This document shows positions 45,414 through 53,512 of a stretch of 64,000 nt of DNA, one piece after another. A model generated the notes under the pieces. That model did no database searches and was not told the origin of the DNA. It worked only from the letters and a program-made list of their open reading frames with translations. Within the stretch, counting starts at the first letter, position 1; every line of letters starts with the position of its first letter. The stretch is taken from contig PGXY01000006.1 in NCBI GenBank assembly GCA_002839375.1, positions 248,001-312,000 on the forward strand, given 5' to 3'. The translations under genes and the position numbers were made by a program. The DNA comes from Spirochaetae bacterium HGW-Spirochaetae-1 (GTDB lineage: Bacteria; Spirochaetota; UBA4802; UBA5550).

Positions 45414-45913
45414 TGAAAAGCACTGCCCTGTTATCACTGGCGGCAGCGGCTGTCATGGCAGTATCCTGTTCATCCTTGAGGCCCGAACAGAAGGGGCCGA
45501 AAGAAACGGTAACTATCCGGTACATGAACCTGGGCTCCGTGTATGAAATCCTCCGAAACCGCTCTGAAACGGCCGCCTCGCTGAAGAAGGAAAGGGAACA
45601 GCTGCAGAGCCGGATGCGGGAGATAGAGGAAAAACTCCTCTCGGGGGAAGGCGACAGGAAAAAGCTCATGCAGGATCTGCAGTCACTGCGGGACGGGAGC
45701 GGGCGTCTGGATAAAAAGGAACAGGCATTCAAGGAAGAAATCCTGAAGAAGATAAGCACGGCAGTGGAAGTCGTGGCAAAGGAAATCGGCGCCGATTTTG
45801 TCCTCAATATGGGCGATGAGGTTTTATATTCGCAGAAAAAATATGATATCACCGAGGAAGTTATTCGCGAAGTTATGCGCCAGGAGCAGAGGAGGGATCC
45901 CGTTGTCCGGTAA
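45413..45913 (+). CDS. OmpH/Skp-like periplasmic chaperone, predicted lipoprotein
   Basis: Member of the Skp/OmpH type, which carries unfolded outer-membrane proteins to BamA. Residues 33-105 are a strong coiled coil (KKEREQLQSRMREIEEKLLSGEGDRKKLMQDLQSLRDG) as in Skp tentacles. The N-terminus has a lipobox-like MAVSCSS at 18-20, so it may be lipid-anchored rather than soluble. Its ATG shares one base (45413) with the last base of the bamA stop, and the pairing with bamA is the common skp context. Identity rests on position and structure rather than on a strong motif. Confidence 0.85.
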   Translation: MKSTALLSLAAAAVMAVSCSSLRPEQKGPKETVTIRYMNLGSVYEILRNRSETAASLKKEREQLQSRMREIEEKLLSGEGDRKKLMQDLQSLRDGSGRLDKKEQAFKEEILKKISTAVEVVAKEIGADFVLNMGDEVLYSQKKYDITEEVIREVMRQEQRRDPVVR

Positions 45914-45950
45914 TCATGTATTCATCCGGAAAAGGGAGGAGAAGGTGATT

Positions 45951-46625
45951 ATGAAAATAAGGCTACTTCTCTGCATTACATTCATGTTTCTGTTTGTCCT
46001 CACGGGCTGCTTTTCAAGCAGGGAAAGGGCCGTGGAAAACGCCTTTAAAAATTATTCAGGCAAGTGGCTCATTTATGTCAGTAAGAGAGATTACACTCTC
46101 ACGGTATATGACCGGAATATAAAACAAATCGCAATATACAGCATATCCTACGGCGAGAACCCCGACAGGGGGGCCAAGCTTCACGAGGGAGACAACCGGA
46201 CTCCGGAAGGCCTGTATTTCGTCCATGAGATTCTGAGCATGGATGCCGACAGAAATTCCGATGCGTATAGAAAGTTAAAAACCATGAATGCTGCTTTTTT
46301 TCGGGCCAGGGACGGGCATCACCAGTTCGGGAAACCGCGCGTGGATCTTGGAGACAATGCCTACGGTCCTCGTTTCTACGGCTTGAGCTATCCTAATGAG
46401 GATGATAAAAAGCGATACCGGGATATGCTTGAAAAGAAAGGGATTCCTGAAAAAAATGGGAAAGTCTCCGGCATCGGTTTTGGTATCGCTATCCATGGGA
46501 ACAATGATCCCGATTCAATAGGCCATCTCGCGTCGAGCGGATGTGTCAGGATGTTCAACAATGACGTAGTTGAGCTGGAACAGTACGTGCAGATCTCCAC
46601 ACCGGTCATAATTGCCGTTGATTGA
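45951..46625 (+). CDS. L,D-transpeptidase (YkuD fold) lipoprotein
   Basis: Peptidoglycan L,D-transpeptidase or a lipoprotein-linking relative. The catalytic motif HGNNDPDSIGHLASSGCVRM near residue 182 is the HGx(n)S-x-G-C-V-R motif with the active-site Cys. The N-terminus is a lipoprotein signal (LLLCITFMFLFVLTGC, lipobox LTGC at about residue 20). ATG 45951 is taken because GGGAGGAGAAGG lies just upstream; the open frame extends back into the OmpH-like gene but this is a shadow. Length is 224 residues. It is 37 bases after the OmpH-like gene, so envelope assembly and wall cross-linking are probably cotranscribed. Confidence 0.92.
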   Translation: MKIRLLLCITFMFLFVLTGCFSSRERAVENAFKNYSGKWLIYVSKRDYTLTVYDRNIKQIAIYSISYGENPDRGAKLHEGDNRTPEGLYFVHEILSMDADRNSDAYRKLKTMNAAFFRARDGHHQFGKPRVDLGDNAYGPRFYGLSYPNEDDKKRYRDMLEKKGIPEKNGKVSGIGFGIAIHGNNDPDSIGHLASSGCVRMFNNDVVELEQYVQISTPVIIAVD

Positions 46626-46645
46626 AAATTTCACACTTTAAAAGG

Positions 46646-46675
46646 TTGACATTAATATTGTAAGTATTGCATATT
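46646..46675 (+). promoter_or_regulatory. yajC-secDF promoter candidate
   Basis: TTGACA (46646-46651), 18 bases, CATATT (46670-46675), 34 bases before the yajC start. The -35 is consensus; the -10 matches four of six. Confidence 0.55.
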
Positions 46676-46708
46676 GTCTTTGATTTTTTTTAAATTGGGA
46701 GGAAAACC

Positions 46709-47038
46709 TTGTTACAATTATCTGGAATTGCTTATGCTATGGGGCCTGCACAGTCAGGCGGCGCTCAGGGAGCCGGCGGATCGGGATGGCTTACGATCGT
46801 TCCCTTCGTTTTAATGTTTGTGATCTTCTATTTTCTTTTAATCCGTCCTCAGCAGAAAAAAGAGAAAGAGCGAAAAGATATGATCTCTTCCATTCAGAAG
46901 GGCGATAAAGTGCTGACAGCCGGCGGTATTTACGGTGTTGTCTCCAGTTTTAAGGATGATGATACGGTGATACTGAAAATTGCCGATGGGGCAAAGGCTG
47001 AATTTACGAGAAACAGTATTACGGCAAAAATATCCTGA
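46709..47038 (+). CDS. yajC: preprotein translocase subunit YajC
   Basis: Small accessory subunit of the SecDF complex. One membrane helix near residues 31-47 (LTIVPFVLMFVIFYFLLIRPQQKKEKE) with the conserved RPQQKKEKERK right after, then the cytoplasmic beta domain (SIQKGDKVLTAGGIYGVVSSF). The start is TTG 46709, backed by GGGAGG seven bases upstream; no ATG fits better. It is the first gene of a secD-secF-type operon, but an unrecognised gene sits between it and secD. Confidence 0.96.
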   Translation: MLQLSGIAYAMGPAQSGGAQGAGGSGWLTIVPFVLMFVIFYFLLIRPQQKKEKERKDMISSIQKGDKVLTAGGIYGVVSSFKDDDTVILKIADGAKAEFTRNSITAKIS

Positions 47039-47041
47039 TCA

Positions 47042-47683
47042 ATGCGTATGAAGAAACATCGTATAATACTATTTATTCTTTTGGCTGCTGCTTTTATTTT
47101 TACGACGGCGGTTATCCGGGCGCAGGATGTTGATGCGCCGGCGGGAAGCACCGATGTGAATAAAATCGATGGTTCCCGTGATGTTATTACCGATGATGCT
47201 GTCGTGAATGAGCCTGACACCGGGCGGAAAGTCGAAGAAAAGTCCATTGAAGTGGTAAAGCCCGCTGTCAAAACAAAGAAAGAGGGCAATAAAACCGCCG
47301 GCACAGCGGAGATGAAAAAAACCGTCATCCCGAAAAAAGACCAGGAGCCGGCCGGTAACCCGGGATTTAATATTTCCGAATCCCTGCTTCCTGTACAGGA
47401 AGGGGATTTTAAGTATGTGCGCATTCCCGATATCGGCATCACCATGAAGCGAGGCGCTGCTGTCGAGGATGTCATTGTAAAAATGCCCGAGGAAACCCCC
47501 GGATCATCCGCTGATGACGGTGAGAAGCAGAAGGGACTTTTCGGTTTTTCCGGGAAGACCACTGATACGGTTGTCAGGGTAGCTCTCGTACTTCTTATTC
47601 TGTTTATCTTCATACTGTACCGCATGCGTTCAAAGGGCTCTTCAAGAAGTGTGATGAGAACTTTTCCTAAAAACAGGCTATGA
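47042..47683 (+). CDS. signal-peptide/C-terminal-helix membrane protein between yajC and secD
   Basis: Not recognised. The product has an N-terminal hydrophobic segment (IILFILLAAAFIFTTAVIRAQ, signal peptide or anchor), then about 120 residues of low-complexity, Lys/Asp/Val-rich sequence, a short patch that may fold (LLPVQEGDFKYVRIPDIGITMKRGA), and a C-terminal membrane helix (residues about 176-200, VVRVALVLLILFIFILYRMRS) with a basic end. The layout, one helix followed by a basic tail, is loosely like FliO. It begins 3 bases after yajC and 18 before secD, so it is in the translocase operon. Confidence 0.75.
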   Translation: MRMKKHRIILFILLAAAFIFTTAVIRAQDVDAPAGSTDVNKIDGSRDVITDDAVVNEPDTGRKVEEKSIEVVKPAVKTKKEGNKTAGTAEMKKTVIPKKDQEPAGNPGFNISESLLPVQEGDFKYVRIPDIGITMKRGAAVEDVIVKMPEETPGSSADDGEKQKGLFGFSGKTTDTVVRVALVLLILFIFILYRMRSKGSSRSVMRTFPKNRL

Positions 47684-47701
47684 TATAATTAGAGGAAATC
47701 A

Positions 47702-49357
47702 ATGACAAGAGGAATGATATATAAGCTTATCTGGATATTGGTACTGGTTGCATTATCAGTCATACTCATTCTGCCCACGGTAGGCGAGAAGGATATGGAG
47801 GTGCTGCTCAACAAGGACATAACCGTAGAGCAGAAAGATGCAGTTAAAAAGATATTTGCCGGTGATAAATTTACCATAAAAGATAATGGTACCTCTCTTA
47901 TCGTATCGGGCAGGTCACTCACCGATGCCTTCATGAACAAGGTGAGAATTCTAGATGGCGTTACCGAGGCCCGTCTTCTCAAGCACTGGGTCGAAGAAAA
48001 GCTCATGGCGAAAAAGATCAACCTGGGTCTTGACCTCCAGGGCGGGATGCACCTGGTTCTCAGGGCCGATTTTTCCGGCATCGAGGCAAAACTGGGACGA
48101 ACTCTGGAAGAAAAAGATAAAATTGAAATAACCCAACAGGCCCTGGAACTGCTGCGGAACAGGATAGACAAGTTCGGTGTTTCCGAACCGTCCATCAGGC
48201 CCAGCGGTGCTGAGGCAATAGAAATACAGCTTCCCGGTGTTAAAGATCCCCGGGCAGTAAAAAAAGCAATTGGAACCACGGGAAGTCTCGAATACCGCCT
48301 GGTGGACGAAAAATATTCCCGCTCTTCAGCAGAATGGATCAAAAATAATTATAAAGCAAAAGAACTGCCCCAGGAATGGGGAGGACAGAAACAGCTTCTT
48401 GATGAAGCGGCAAAAGCCATTGGACTTCCCGATACGCTGGAGCTCATGTTTTATTTTGAAAGAGATAAAGACAGCAAAAAGATTTTTCCCGTATATCCCA
48501 TGGCCCTGGAAAAGAAAATTGCCGTGGCCGGTACTGACATAAAAGAAGCCACGGTTGACAGAGATGAATATGGACGGATTGTTGTTCAGTTCAAGACGAC
48601 CGCTGAGGGAGCCGCCAAGTTTGCCAACGTCACCCGTGAAGAGAATCGCGACAAACGGCTTGCCATTATACTCGATAATAATATTAGAAACGCGCCTCAT
48701 ATCAATGAGCAGATAACCACGGGAAGCGGCCATATCAGCGGTGGTTTCTCTCATGAGGAAGCTCAGACCCTGGCCAGGATCATCAAGGAAGGCGCTCTTC
48801 CTGTCACCTTGCAGATTATCGAAGAACGTACCGTGGGTCCCTCTCTGGGGCAGGACTCTATCGAATCGGGGATTAAGGCCATGATCATAGGTATGGCAGG
48901 GGTTATTCTGTTCATGATCGTCTATTATAAAATGGGCGGTCTCATTTCAGCCATAGGCCTTATTTTAAACATGATATTTATGTTGGCCCTGCTTTCACTC
49001 CTGGGATTTACCCTGACTCTTCCAGGTATTGCCGGATTCATTCTTACAGTTGGTATGGCCGTTGACGCCAATGTTATAATCTATGAGAGGATAAAGGAGG
49101 AACTTGCCTCGGGAAAATCCGTGCGCATGTCCATTGTATATGGGTTTGACAAGGCCTTCTGGACCATCTTTGACGCGAACCTGACAACACTCATTGCGGC
49201 TTTTATCCTGTCCCAGTTCGGGACCGGGCCGATTAAGGGATTTGCCGTCATTCTTTTTATTGGAATTCTGACCAGTATGTTCACGGCGCTCTATGTCACG
49301 CGTTTTGTATATGAGATCATATCCCTGAACAAGAAGATAAAGAAGCTTCATATTTAA
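47702..49357 (+). CDS. secD: protein translocase subunit SecD
   Basis: Uses the proton gradient to pull exported proteins off the translocase on the periplasmic side. The N-terminal helix is followed by the periplasmic P1 domain with KINLGLDLQGGMHLVL near residue 105, the conserved D1 motif. The C-terminal RND-type domain has six helices, with VGPSLGQDSIESGIKAMIIG, GVILFMIVYYKMGGLIS, TVGMAVDANVIIYERIKEEL near 440-460 and the conserved end GIL(T)SMFTALYVTR. It is 551 residues, full length. Cotranscribed with secF 20 bases downstream. Confidence 0.98.
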   Translation: MTRGMIYKLIWILVLVALSVILILPTVGEKDMEVLLNKDITVEQKDAVKKIFAGDKFTIKDNGTSLIVSGRSLTDAFMNKVRILDGVTEARLLKHWVEEKLMAKKINLGLDLQGGMHLVLRADFSGIEAKLGRTLEEKDKIEITQQALELLRNRIDKFGVSEPSIRPSGAEAIEIQLPGVKDPRAVKKAIGTTGSLEYRLVDEKYSRSSAEWIKNNYKAKELPQEWGGQKQLLDEAAKAIGLPDTLELMFYFERDKDSKKIFPVYPMALEKKIAVAGTDIKEATVDRDEYGRIVVQFKTTAEGAAKFANVTREENRDKRLAIILDNNIRNAPHINEQITTGSGHISGGFSHEEAQTLARIIKEGALPVTLQIIEERTVGPSLGQDSIESGIKAMIIGMAGVILFMIVYYKMGGLISAIGLILNMIFMLALLSLLGFTLTLPGIAGFILTVGMAVDANVIIYERIKEELASGKSVRMSIVYGFDKAFWTIFDANLTTLIAAFILSQFGTGPIKGFAVILFIGILTSMFTALYVTRFVYEIISLNKKIKKLHI

Positions 49358-49377
49358 GCATAACAAGGAGAGAGAGC

Positions 49378-50262
49378 TTGAAATCGACCATTGAATTTCT
49401 GAAATTTAGATATATTGCCTATGCTGTTTCAGCGGGCTTGTTTATAGCTTTTACCACCTTTACTGTTATGCAGGGCGGTATCAATTTCGGTATTGATTTC
49501 GTCGGCGGTGTCAAAATAATTGCCAAATTTGAAAAGCATGTGAGCGAAACTGACTTAAGGAAGTCATTGAGCGGTATGAATCCCCTGATCCAGCAGATCG
49601 GAGAAAAAGATCTCAATGAATTCATCATATCCACAAAACTTGCCGGTGACAGTACCGATGATAGTAAAAAGAGCCTGGAGCAGATCAAGACGGAGTTAAA
49701 CAAAAATTTTAAGAATATTGAATTTCTCAGCGAAGAAACCGTTGGTCCTGCCATAGGAAATATTTTAAAGCGTTCAGCAATAAAACTTTTTATAATATCG
49801 ATTATACTGATGACCGTTTATCTGGCCTTTCGCTTCGAATTCAAGTATTCAGTGGGAGCCATGGCGGCGCTGCTTCATGACATTGCCATTTCAGTGGCAT
49901 TTATCGGTTTTGCTAGGGTTGAATTAAATATTCCCGTAGTAGCTGCCTTGCTGACTATTTTCGGATATTCAGTCAACGATACTATTGTTATATTTGACCG
50001 GATACGGGAAAACGTTCAGGTAAAGTCGAAACAGACATTTACCGAGGTAATTGATAAATCCGTAAATCAGTCCATGAGCAGGACCCTCCTCACATCTTTG
50101 ACCACGCTCTTTTCCGTTGCAGCATTGTATTTTCTCGGTGGTGAGGTATTGAATGATTTTGCCAAGGTATTGCTTTTCGGCATCGCCGTCGGTACCTATT
50201 CTTCCATATACATTGCTTCACCAATATTGGTGGCCTGGGAAAAATTATTGATAAAAAAATGA
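49378..50262 (+). CDS. secF: protein translocase subunit SecF
   Basis: Partner of SecD in the membrane. FLKFRYIAYAVSAGLFIAF is the first helix and GINFGIDFVGGVKIIAKF the conserved D/F motif (near residue 38). VGPAIGNILKRSAIKLFIIS and AALLTIFGYSVNDTIVIFDRIREN near 195 are SecF signatures, followed by SMSRTLLTSLTTLFSVAALYFLGG. It is 294 residues. The start is TTG 49378 after AAGGAGAG. The 12-base gap to the next gene suggests a longer operon. Confidence 0.98.
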   Translation: MKSTIEFLKFRYIAYAVSAGLFIAFTTFTVMQGGINFGIDFVGGVKIIAKFEKHVSETDLRKSLSGMNPLIQQIGEKDLNEFIISTKLAGDSTDDSKKSLEQIKTELNKNFKNIEFLSEETVGPAIGNILKRSAIKLFIISIILMTVYLAFRFEFKYSVGAMAALLHDIAISVAFIGFARVELNIPVVAALLTIFGYSVNDTIVIFDRIRENVQVKSKQTFTEVIDKSVNQSMSRTLLTSLTTLFSVAALYFLGGEVLNDFAKVLLFGIAVGTYSSIYIASPILVAWEKLLIKK

Positions 50263-50274
50263 TGTTTTAATGCG

Positions 50275-51171
50275 GTGAAAATATCATTTTTTACAGCCCT
50301 GTTTTTCATTATATTTTTATCAGCAATCCATGGTCAGGGGGAAAATGATCCCCTGACAGAAGAATACAGCGCCCGGCATATATATTCCTTTACGAAGAAC
50401 CTTGTCAATCAGGAGGAATATTACCGGGCATATACGGAACTTCTCCGCCTGAATGCCTACCACCCGGGGTATTTGTCCCCCCTTGAGTTCTCAGTCATGG
50501 AAAATTATCTTCTCTTCAGGGGACGGCAGTTCAATACGCTGCTGACGAAATTTGATGCTAATACAAAAATGTCTAATCCACCTTTGCTATTGTTTGCAAT
50601 CGATGCATCCCTGGAGCTGTCACGATATGAGCGTATGGATACCCTGATCAGTCAATGGACCATGGGCGGGAATGACCTGTTTGATGAAATGATGTTCAGG
50701 CGAAGAACTTTGTCTTTTTGTATGACCGGTAATTTTACTGCACTTGAAGAAACGAGGCGGATGTATGCCGGCAGGGATTTCAGTGCATACGCGGAACTGG
50801 TTGCCTGGGCAAAGGAAGGCCATGGCCGGCTCAAATCGCCTGTAGCGGCGTCCGTTTTCGGCATCATACCCGGTATGGGATATGTTTATTCCGGTGATAC
50901 TAATACAGGCCTGGTAGCTCTTGTGGTAATATCCCTGAGTGCGGTATTGACATATTCAGCCTTTCACTATAATAACAAAGCTGCCGGCATCTTTATCGGG
51001 GCCATTGGTACCTTTTTCTACACAGGCAGCATTCTCGGCGGCTATATGCGCACGAGAAACTATAACCGGTCAGTAATGGATCAGATGAAAAAAGATTTGA
51101 TAAACGGGGCAGGGCTTGATAAGGATCATGAATTATTGTTAAATAACTTTGGACCGGCAACGCATGAGTGA
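50275..51171 (+). CDS. DUF5683-like membrane protein with exported N-terminal domain
   Basis: Unassigned. The N-terminus is a signal peptide (ISFFTALFFIIFLSAIHG). Residues 22-170 are soluble and helical, TPR-like in spacing (YYRAYTELLRLNAYHPGYLS). The C-terminal part, from about residue 185, has two or three membrane helices around SVFGIIPGMGYVYSGDTNTGLVALVVISLSA, which resembles the TM-containing DUF5683/TM2 type fold. GTG start at 50275. Its stop lies 8 bases inside ribD (overlap), so it is translated from the secDF-ribDE transcript. Function unknown. Confidence 0.75.
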   Translation: MKISFFTALFFIIFLSAIHGQGENDPLTEEYSARHIYSFTKNLVNQEEYYRAYTELLRLNAYHPGYLSPLEFSVMENYLLFRGRQFNTLLTKFDANTKMSNPPLLLFAIDASLELSRYERMDTLISQWTMGGNDLFDEMMFRRRTLSFCMTGNFTALEETRRMYAGRDFSAYAELVAWAKEGHGRLKSPVAASVFGIIPGMGYVYSGDTNTGLVALVVISLSAVLTYSAFHYNNKAAGIFIGAIGTFFYTGSILGGYMRTRNYNRSVMDQMKKDLINGAGLDKDHELLLNNFGPATHE

Positions 51172-52399
51172 GCATCAAACATACATGGCGATGGCCCTGG
51201 GTATAGCCTTTGACCAAATGGGGAGCACGTCGCCCAATCCGGCCGTTGGTGCGGTCATCGTAAAAAATGATACGGTCATTTCTATGGGCGGAACCCGTCC
51301 CTGCGGCTCTGATCATGCCGAGGTCGTGGCATTGAAATCGGCCCGTGAATGGTCTGCAAAGACGGGAAATAGTATAGATGGTGCTTTTATGTATGTCTCC
51401 CTTGAACCCTGCAATCATCACGGCAAGACACCGCCATGCACCGAGGCAATTATTGCATCGGGAATAAAACGGGTATATCTGGCCATGCTAGATCCCAATC
51501 CACTTGTGGCAGGGAAGGGCGTGAAGCGATTAAAGGATGCCGGCATTGATGTCGTGCTCATGCATGAATATACCGCTCAGGCGGCGGATCTCCTGCGGCC
51601 CTTTAAAAAATATATTCTTCGAAAAAGGCCATATATACTGAATAAAAGCGCCATTACTCTCGATGGAAGGATTGCCGCCGACACGGGTAGTTCACAATGG
51701 ATTTCATCGGAACATTCACGTTTCATTACGCACCGGTTGCGGGCCAGGGTCGATGCCATAATCGTCGGTAAAAATACGTATCTTAACGATAATCCATCCC
51801 TCAATGTACGCCTTGAATCATTCAGTGATGAAGTGACTGAATATTTTAAAGGGAAAATTCCTTTTTTCGGCAGGAGAAACATTTTTCTTGAAGGGCTTGT
51901 GGAAAGAGAACCGGACAATATCGTGCAGCCCCTGAGGGTATTGATCGGTCTGCCCGAAGAAATTGATGAAACTAAAAAATTTTTTACCGACGGCAATTAT
52001 ATCATAATCGAACGAAAAGACGTGTATGAGTCCATGGCCGAGAAAGGTGGAGAAAGGTCGCGGTTACTGGAAAAATTAAATATTGAAACCGTTGACTGCC
52101 ATGACTACCTTGATATGGTGGACGGAGTTCTACAGGTCCTTTATGACCGAGGCGTTATGCTGGCCATGCTCGAGGGAGGAGGCACGCTGAACGGCTCATT
52201 CCTCGATGCCGGGGCCATTGATCAGTTCCTGTATATCATAGCTCCCAAGGTGCTTGGCAGTGGTCTGCCGGTGATGAGGGGCAGGGAAAAATCCCGTATT
52301 GCCGATTCACTGATGCTTCACGACATATCGGGCATGATTATTAAAAATGATATTTTTTATAATGGGTACAGGGAATCGTATAATTTCGAAATGATGTGA
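51164..52399 (+). CDS. ribD: bifunctional riboflavin biosynthesis deaminase/reductase
   Basis: Deaminates and reduces the pyrimidine intermediate of riboflavin synthesis. The N-terminal deaminase domain has HAEVVALKSA (zinc His and catalytic Glu) and CNHHGKTPPCTEAI (two Cys ligands) around residues 48-90. The reductase domain begins near 150 (RPYILNKSAITLDGRIAADTGSSQWISSEHSR) and ends near 411. It contains an insertion around residues 220-300 (EYFKGKIPFFGRRNIFLEGLVERE) longer than in typical RibD. The ATG at 51164 overlaps the preceding stop by eight bases; ribE follows 8 bases later. ribBA and ribH are not in the window. Confidence 0.96.
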   Translation: MSEHQTYMAMALGIAFDQMGSTSPNPAVGAVIVKNDTVISMGGTRPCGSDHAEVVALKSAREWSAKTGNSIDGAFMYVSLEPCNHHGKTPPCTEAIIASGIKRVYLAMLDPNPLVAGKGVKRLKDAGIDVVLMHEYTAQAADLLRPFKKYILRKRPYILNKSAITLDGRIAADTGSSQWISSEHSRFITHRLRARVDAIIVGKNTYLNDNPSLNVRLESFSDEVTEYFKGKIPFFGRRNIFLEGLVEREPDNIVQPLRVLIGLPEEIDETKKFFTDGNYIIIERKDVYESMAEKGGERSRLLEKLNIETVDCHDYLDMVDGVLQVLYDRGVMLAMLEGGGTLNGSFLDAGAIDQFLYIIAPKVLGSGLPVMRGREKSRIADSLMLHDISGMIIKNDIFYNGYRESYNFEMM

Positions 52400-52407
52400 G
52401 GTGAAAC

Positions 52408-53064
52408 GTGTTTACCGGACTGATAGAAGAGATTGGCTCTGTGAAAAGCATCACTTCCTCGGGAGATGGATATCTTCTCGAGATCGAGGCGCAGGTAGTC
52501 CTGGGTGAAACGCGGATTGGCGATTCCATTTCAATTAATGGTGCCTGTCAGACCGTAACAGAAGTCAAAAGCAGATCCTTTACAGTTTTTGTTTCAAAGA
52601 TTACAGCATCAATCACCACCCTGGGGGAATTCAAGCCGGGGAGGAAGGTAAACCTGGAAAGGGCCATGACTCCTTCGTCGAGATTCGGGGGCCATATTGT
52701 TCAGGGACATGTAGACGGTACGGGTATTATACAATCCGTAAAAAAAGATGCCAGCGGTCAGGAGATACATATAGCCGCTTCTCATGAGCTTTTAAGATAT
52801 GTGGTGGCGAAAGGTTCTGTCTCTGTCGACGGTATATCTCTCACCGTGGTTTCACTGCATGATGATTCATTTGTCCTGTATCTCATACCGGAAACCTTGT
52901 CAAAAACAATTATCGGCGATTGGAAGCCGGGCGGCACGGTCAATATTGAGGTTGATATTCTTGCCAAGTATGTAGAGCGAATGCTGGGTAATAATAAAGA
53001 CGAACACGAATCGGATCGCGACGATGTTTTGCGGCGAAAACTTTTCGAAGAGGGGTATATATAA
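52408..53064 (+). CDS. ribE: riboflavin synthase alpha chain
   Basis: Combines two lumazine molecules into riboflavin. Two tandem lumazine-binding repeats are visible: FTGLIEEIGSVKSI with SINGACQTVTEV, and GHIVQGHVDGTGII with KGSVSVDGISLTVV. The 218 residues match the family. GTG start at 52408. The last gene of the yajC-secDF-ribDE run; the stop is 3 bases from the convergent STAS gene. No FMN riboswitch precedes ribD or ribE. Confidence 0.97.
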   Translation: MFTGLIEEIGSVKSITSSGDGYLLEIEAQVVLGETRIGDSISINGACQTVTEVKSRSFTVFVSKITASITTLGEFKPGRKVNLERAMTPSSRFGGHIVQGHVDGTGIIQSVKKDASGQEIHIAASHELLRYVVAKGSVSVDGISLTVVSLHDDSFVLYLIPETLSKTIIGDWKPGGTVNIEVDILAKYVERMLGNNKDEHESDRDDVLRRKLFEEGYI

Positions 53065-53067
53065 ACG

Positions 53068-53415
53068 TTACAGGTTCAGGTCAGGATAGAGACGCATAAG
53101 CTCCTTGTCTGTTTTGATGGTAAAAAATTTATCAAGATACGAAATGGAAAAGATATTTGCGATCTCTTCGGTGATATTAATAAGTATAAGCTCGCTTTCG
53201 CTGTTTTTCGCCGTGTTCAAAGTTTTTATCAACGAGCCGATGCCCGATGAATCGATGAGCCTGACCTTTTTTAAGTCAATGACAATGAGCTTCGCTTTAG
53301 CGGAAAAGAGCTGTGACATTTTTTCTTCAAAGATCTGCACATGCTCTATATTGAACTTTCCGTTCAGAATGACAACAGCCCGTCCTTTTTTACTTACTGA
53401 TATAGTGATTTCCAT
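53068..53415 (-). CDS. STAS-domain anti-anti-sigma factor (SpoIIAA/RsbV-like)
   Basis: Single STAS domain that, in related systems, binds a HATPase anti-sigma factor until phosphorylated on a Ser and is reset by a SpoIIE-type phosphatase. VIDLKKVRLIDSSGIGSLIKTL near residue 48 contains the phosphorylatable Ser (DSSG). ATG 53415 is preferred, with AGGA five bases upstream; the frame continues to an ATG at 53427 with no SD. A SpoIIE-type phosphatase is encoded at 26550 and a HATPase at 24, not adjacent. Isolated gene, convergent with ribE. Confidence 0.9.
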   Translation of the reverse strand: MEITISVSKKGRAVVILNGKFNIEHVQIFEEKMSQLFSAKAKLIVIDLKKVRLIDSSGIGSLIKTLNTAKNSESELILINITEEIANIFSISYLDKFFTIKTDKELMRLYPDLNL

Positions 53416-53512
53416 CTGTTTCCTCATGCCCGGAATCGGCAGGTATTAATTTATGATATTATACCTCATGTAGCTATATTTAAAAAGTCTTTTTTTTAAC
53501 TATGCAATAGAT

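Noticed and set aside
45798-45950. Long upstream extension of the L,D-transpeptidase frame
   Set aside because: Overlaps the OmpH-like gene; the lipoprotein signal begins at ATG 45951 with a strong SD.
47689-48342. 217-codon minus-strand frame inside secD
   Set aside because: Antisense to SecD; Ser/Arg-rich mirror composition.
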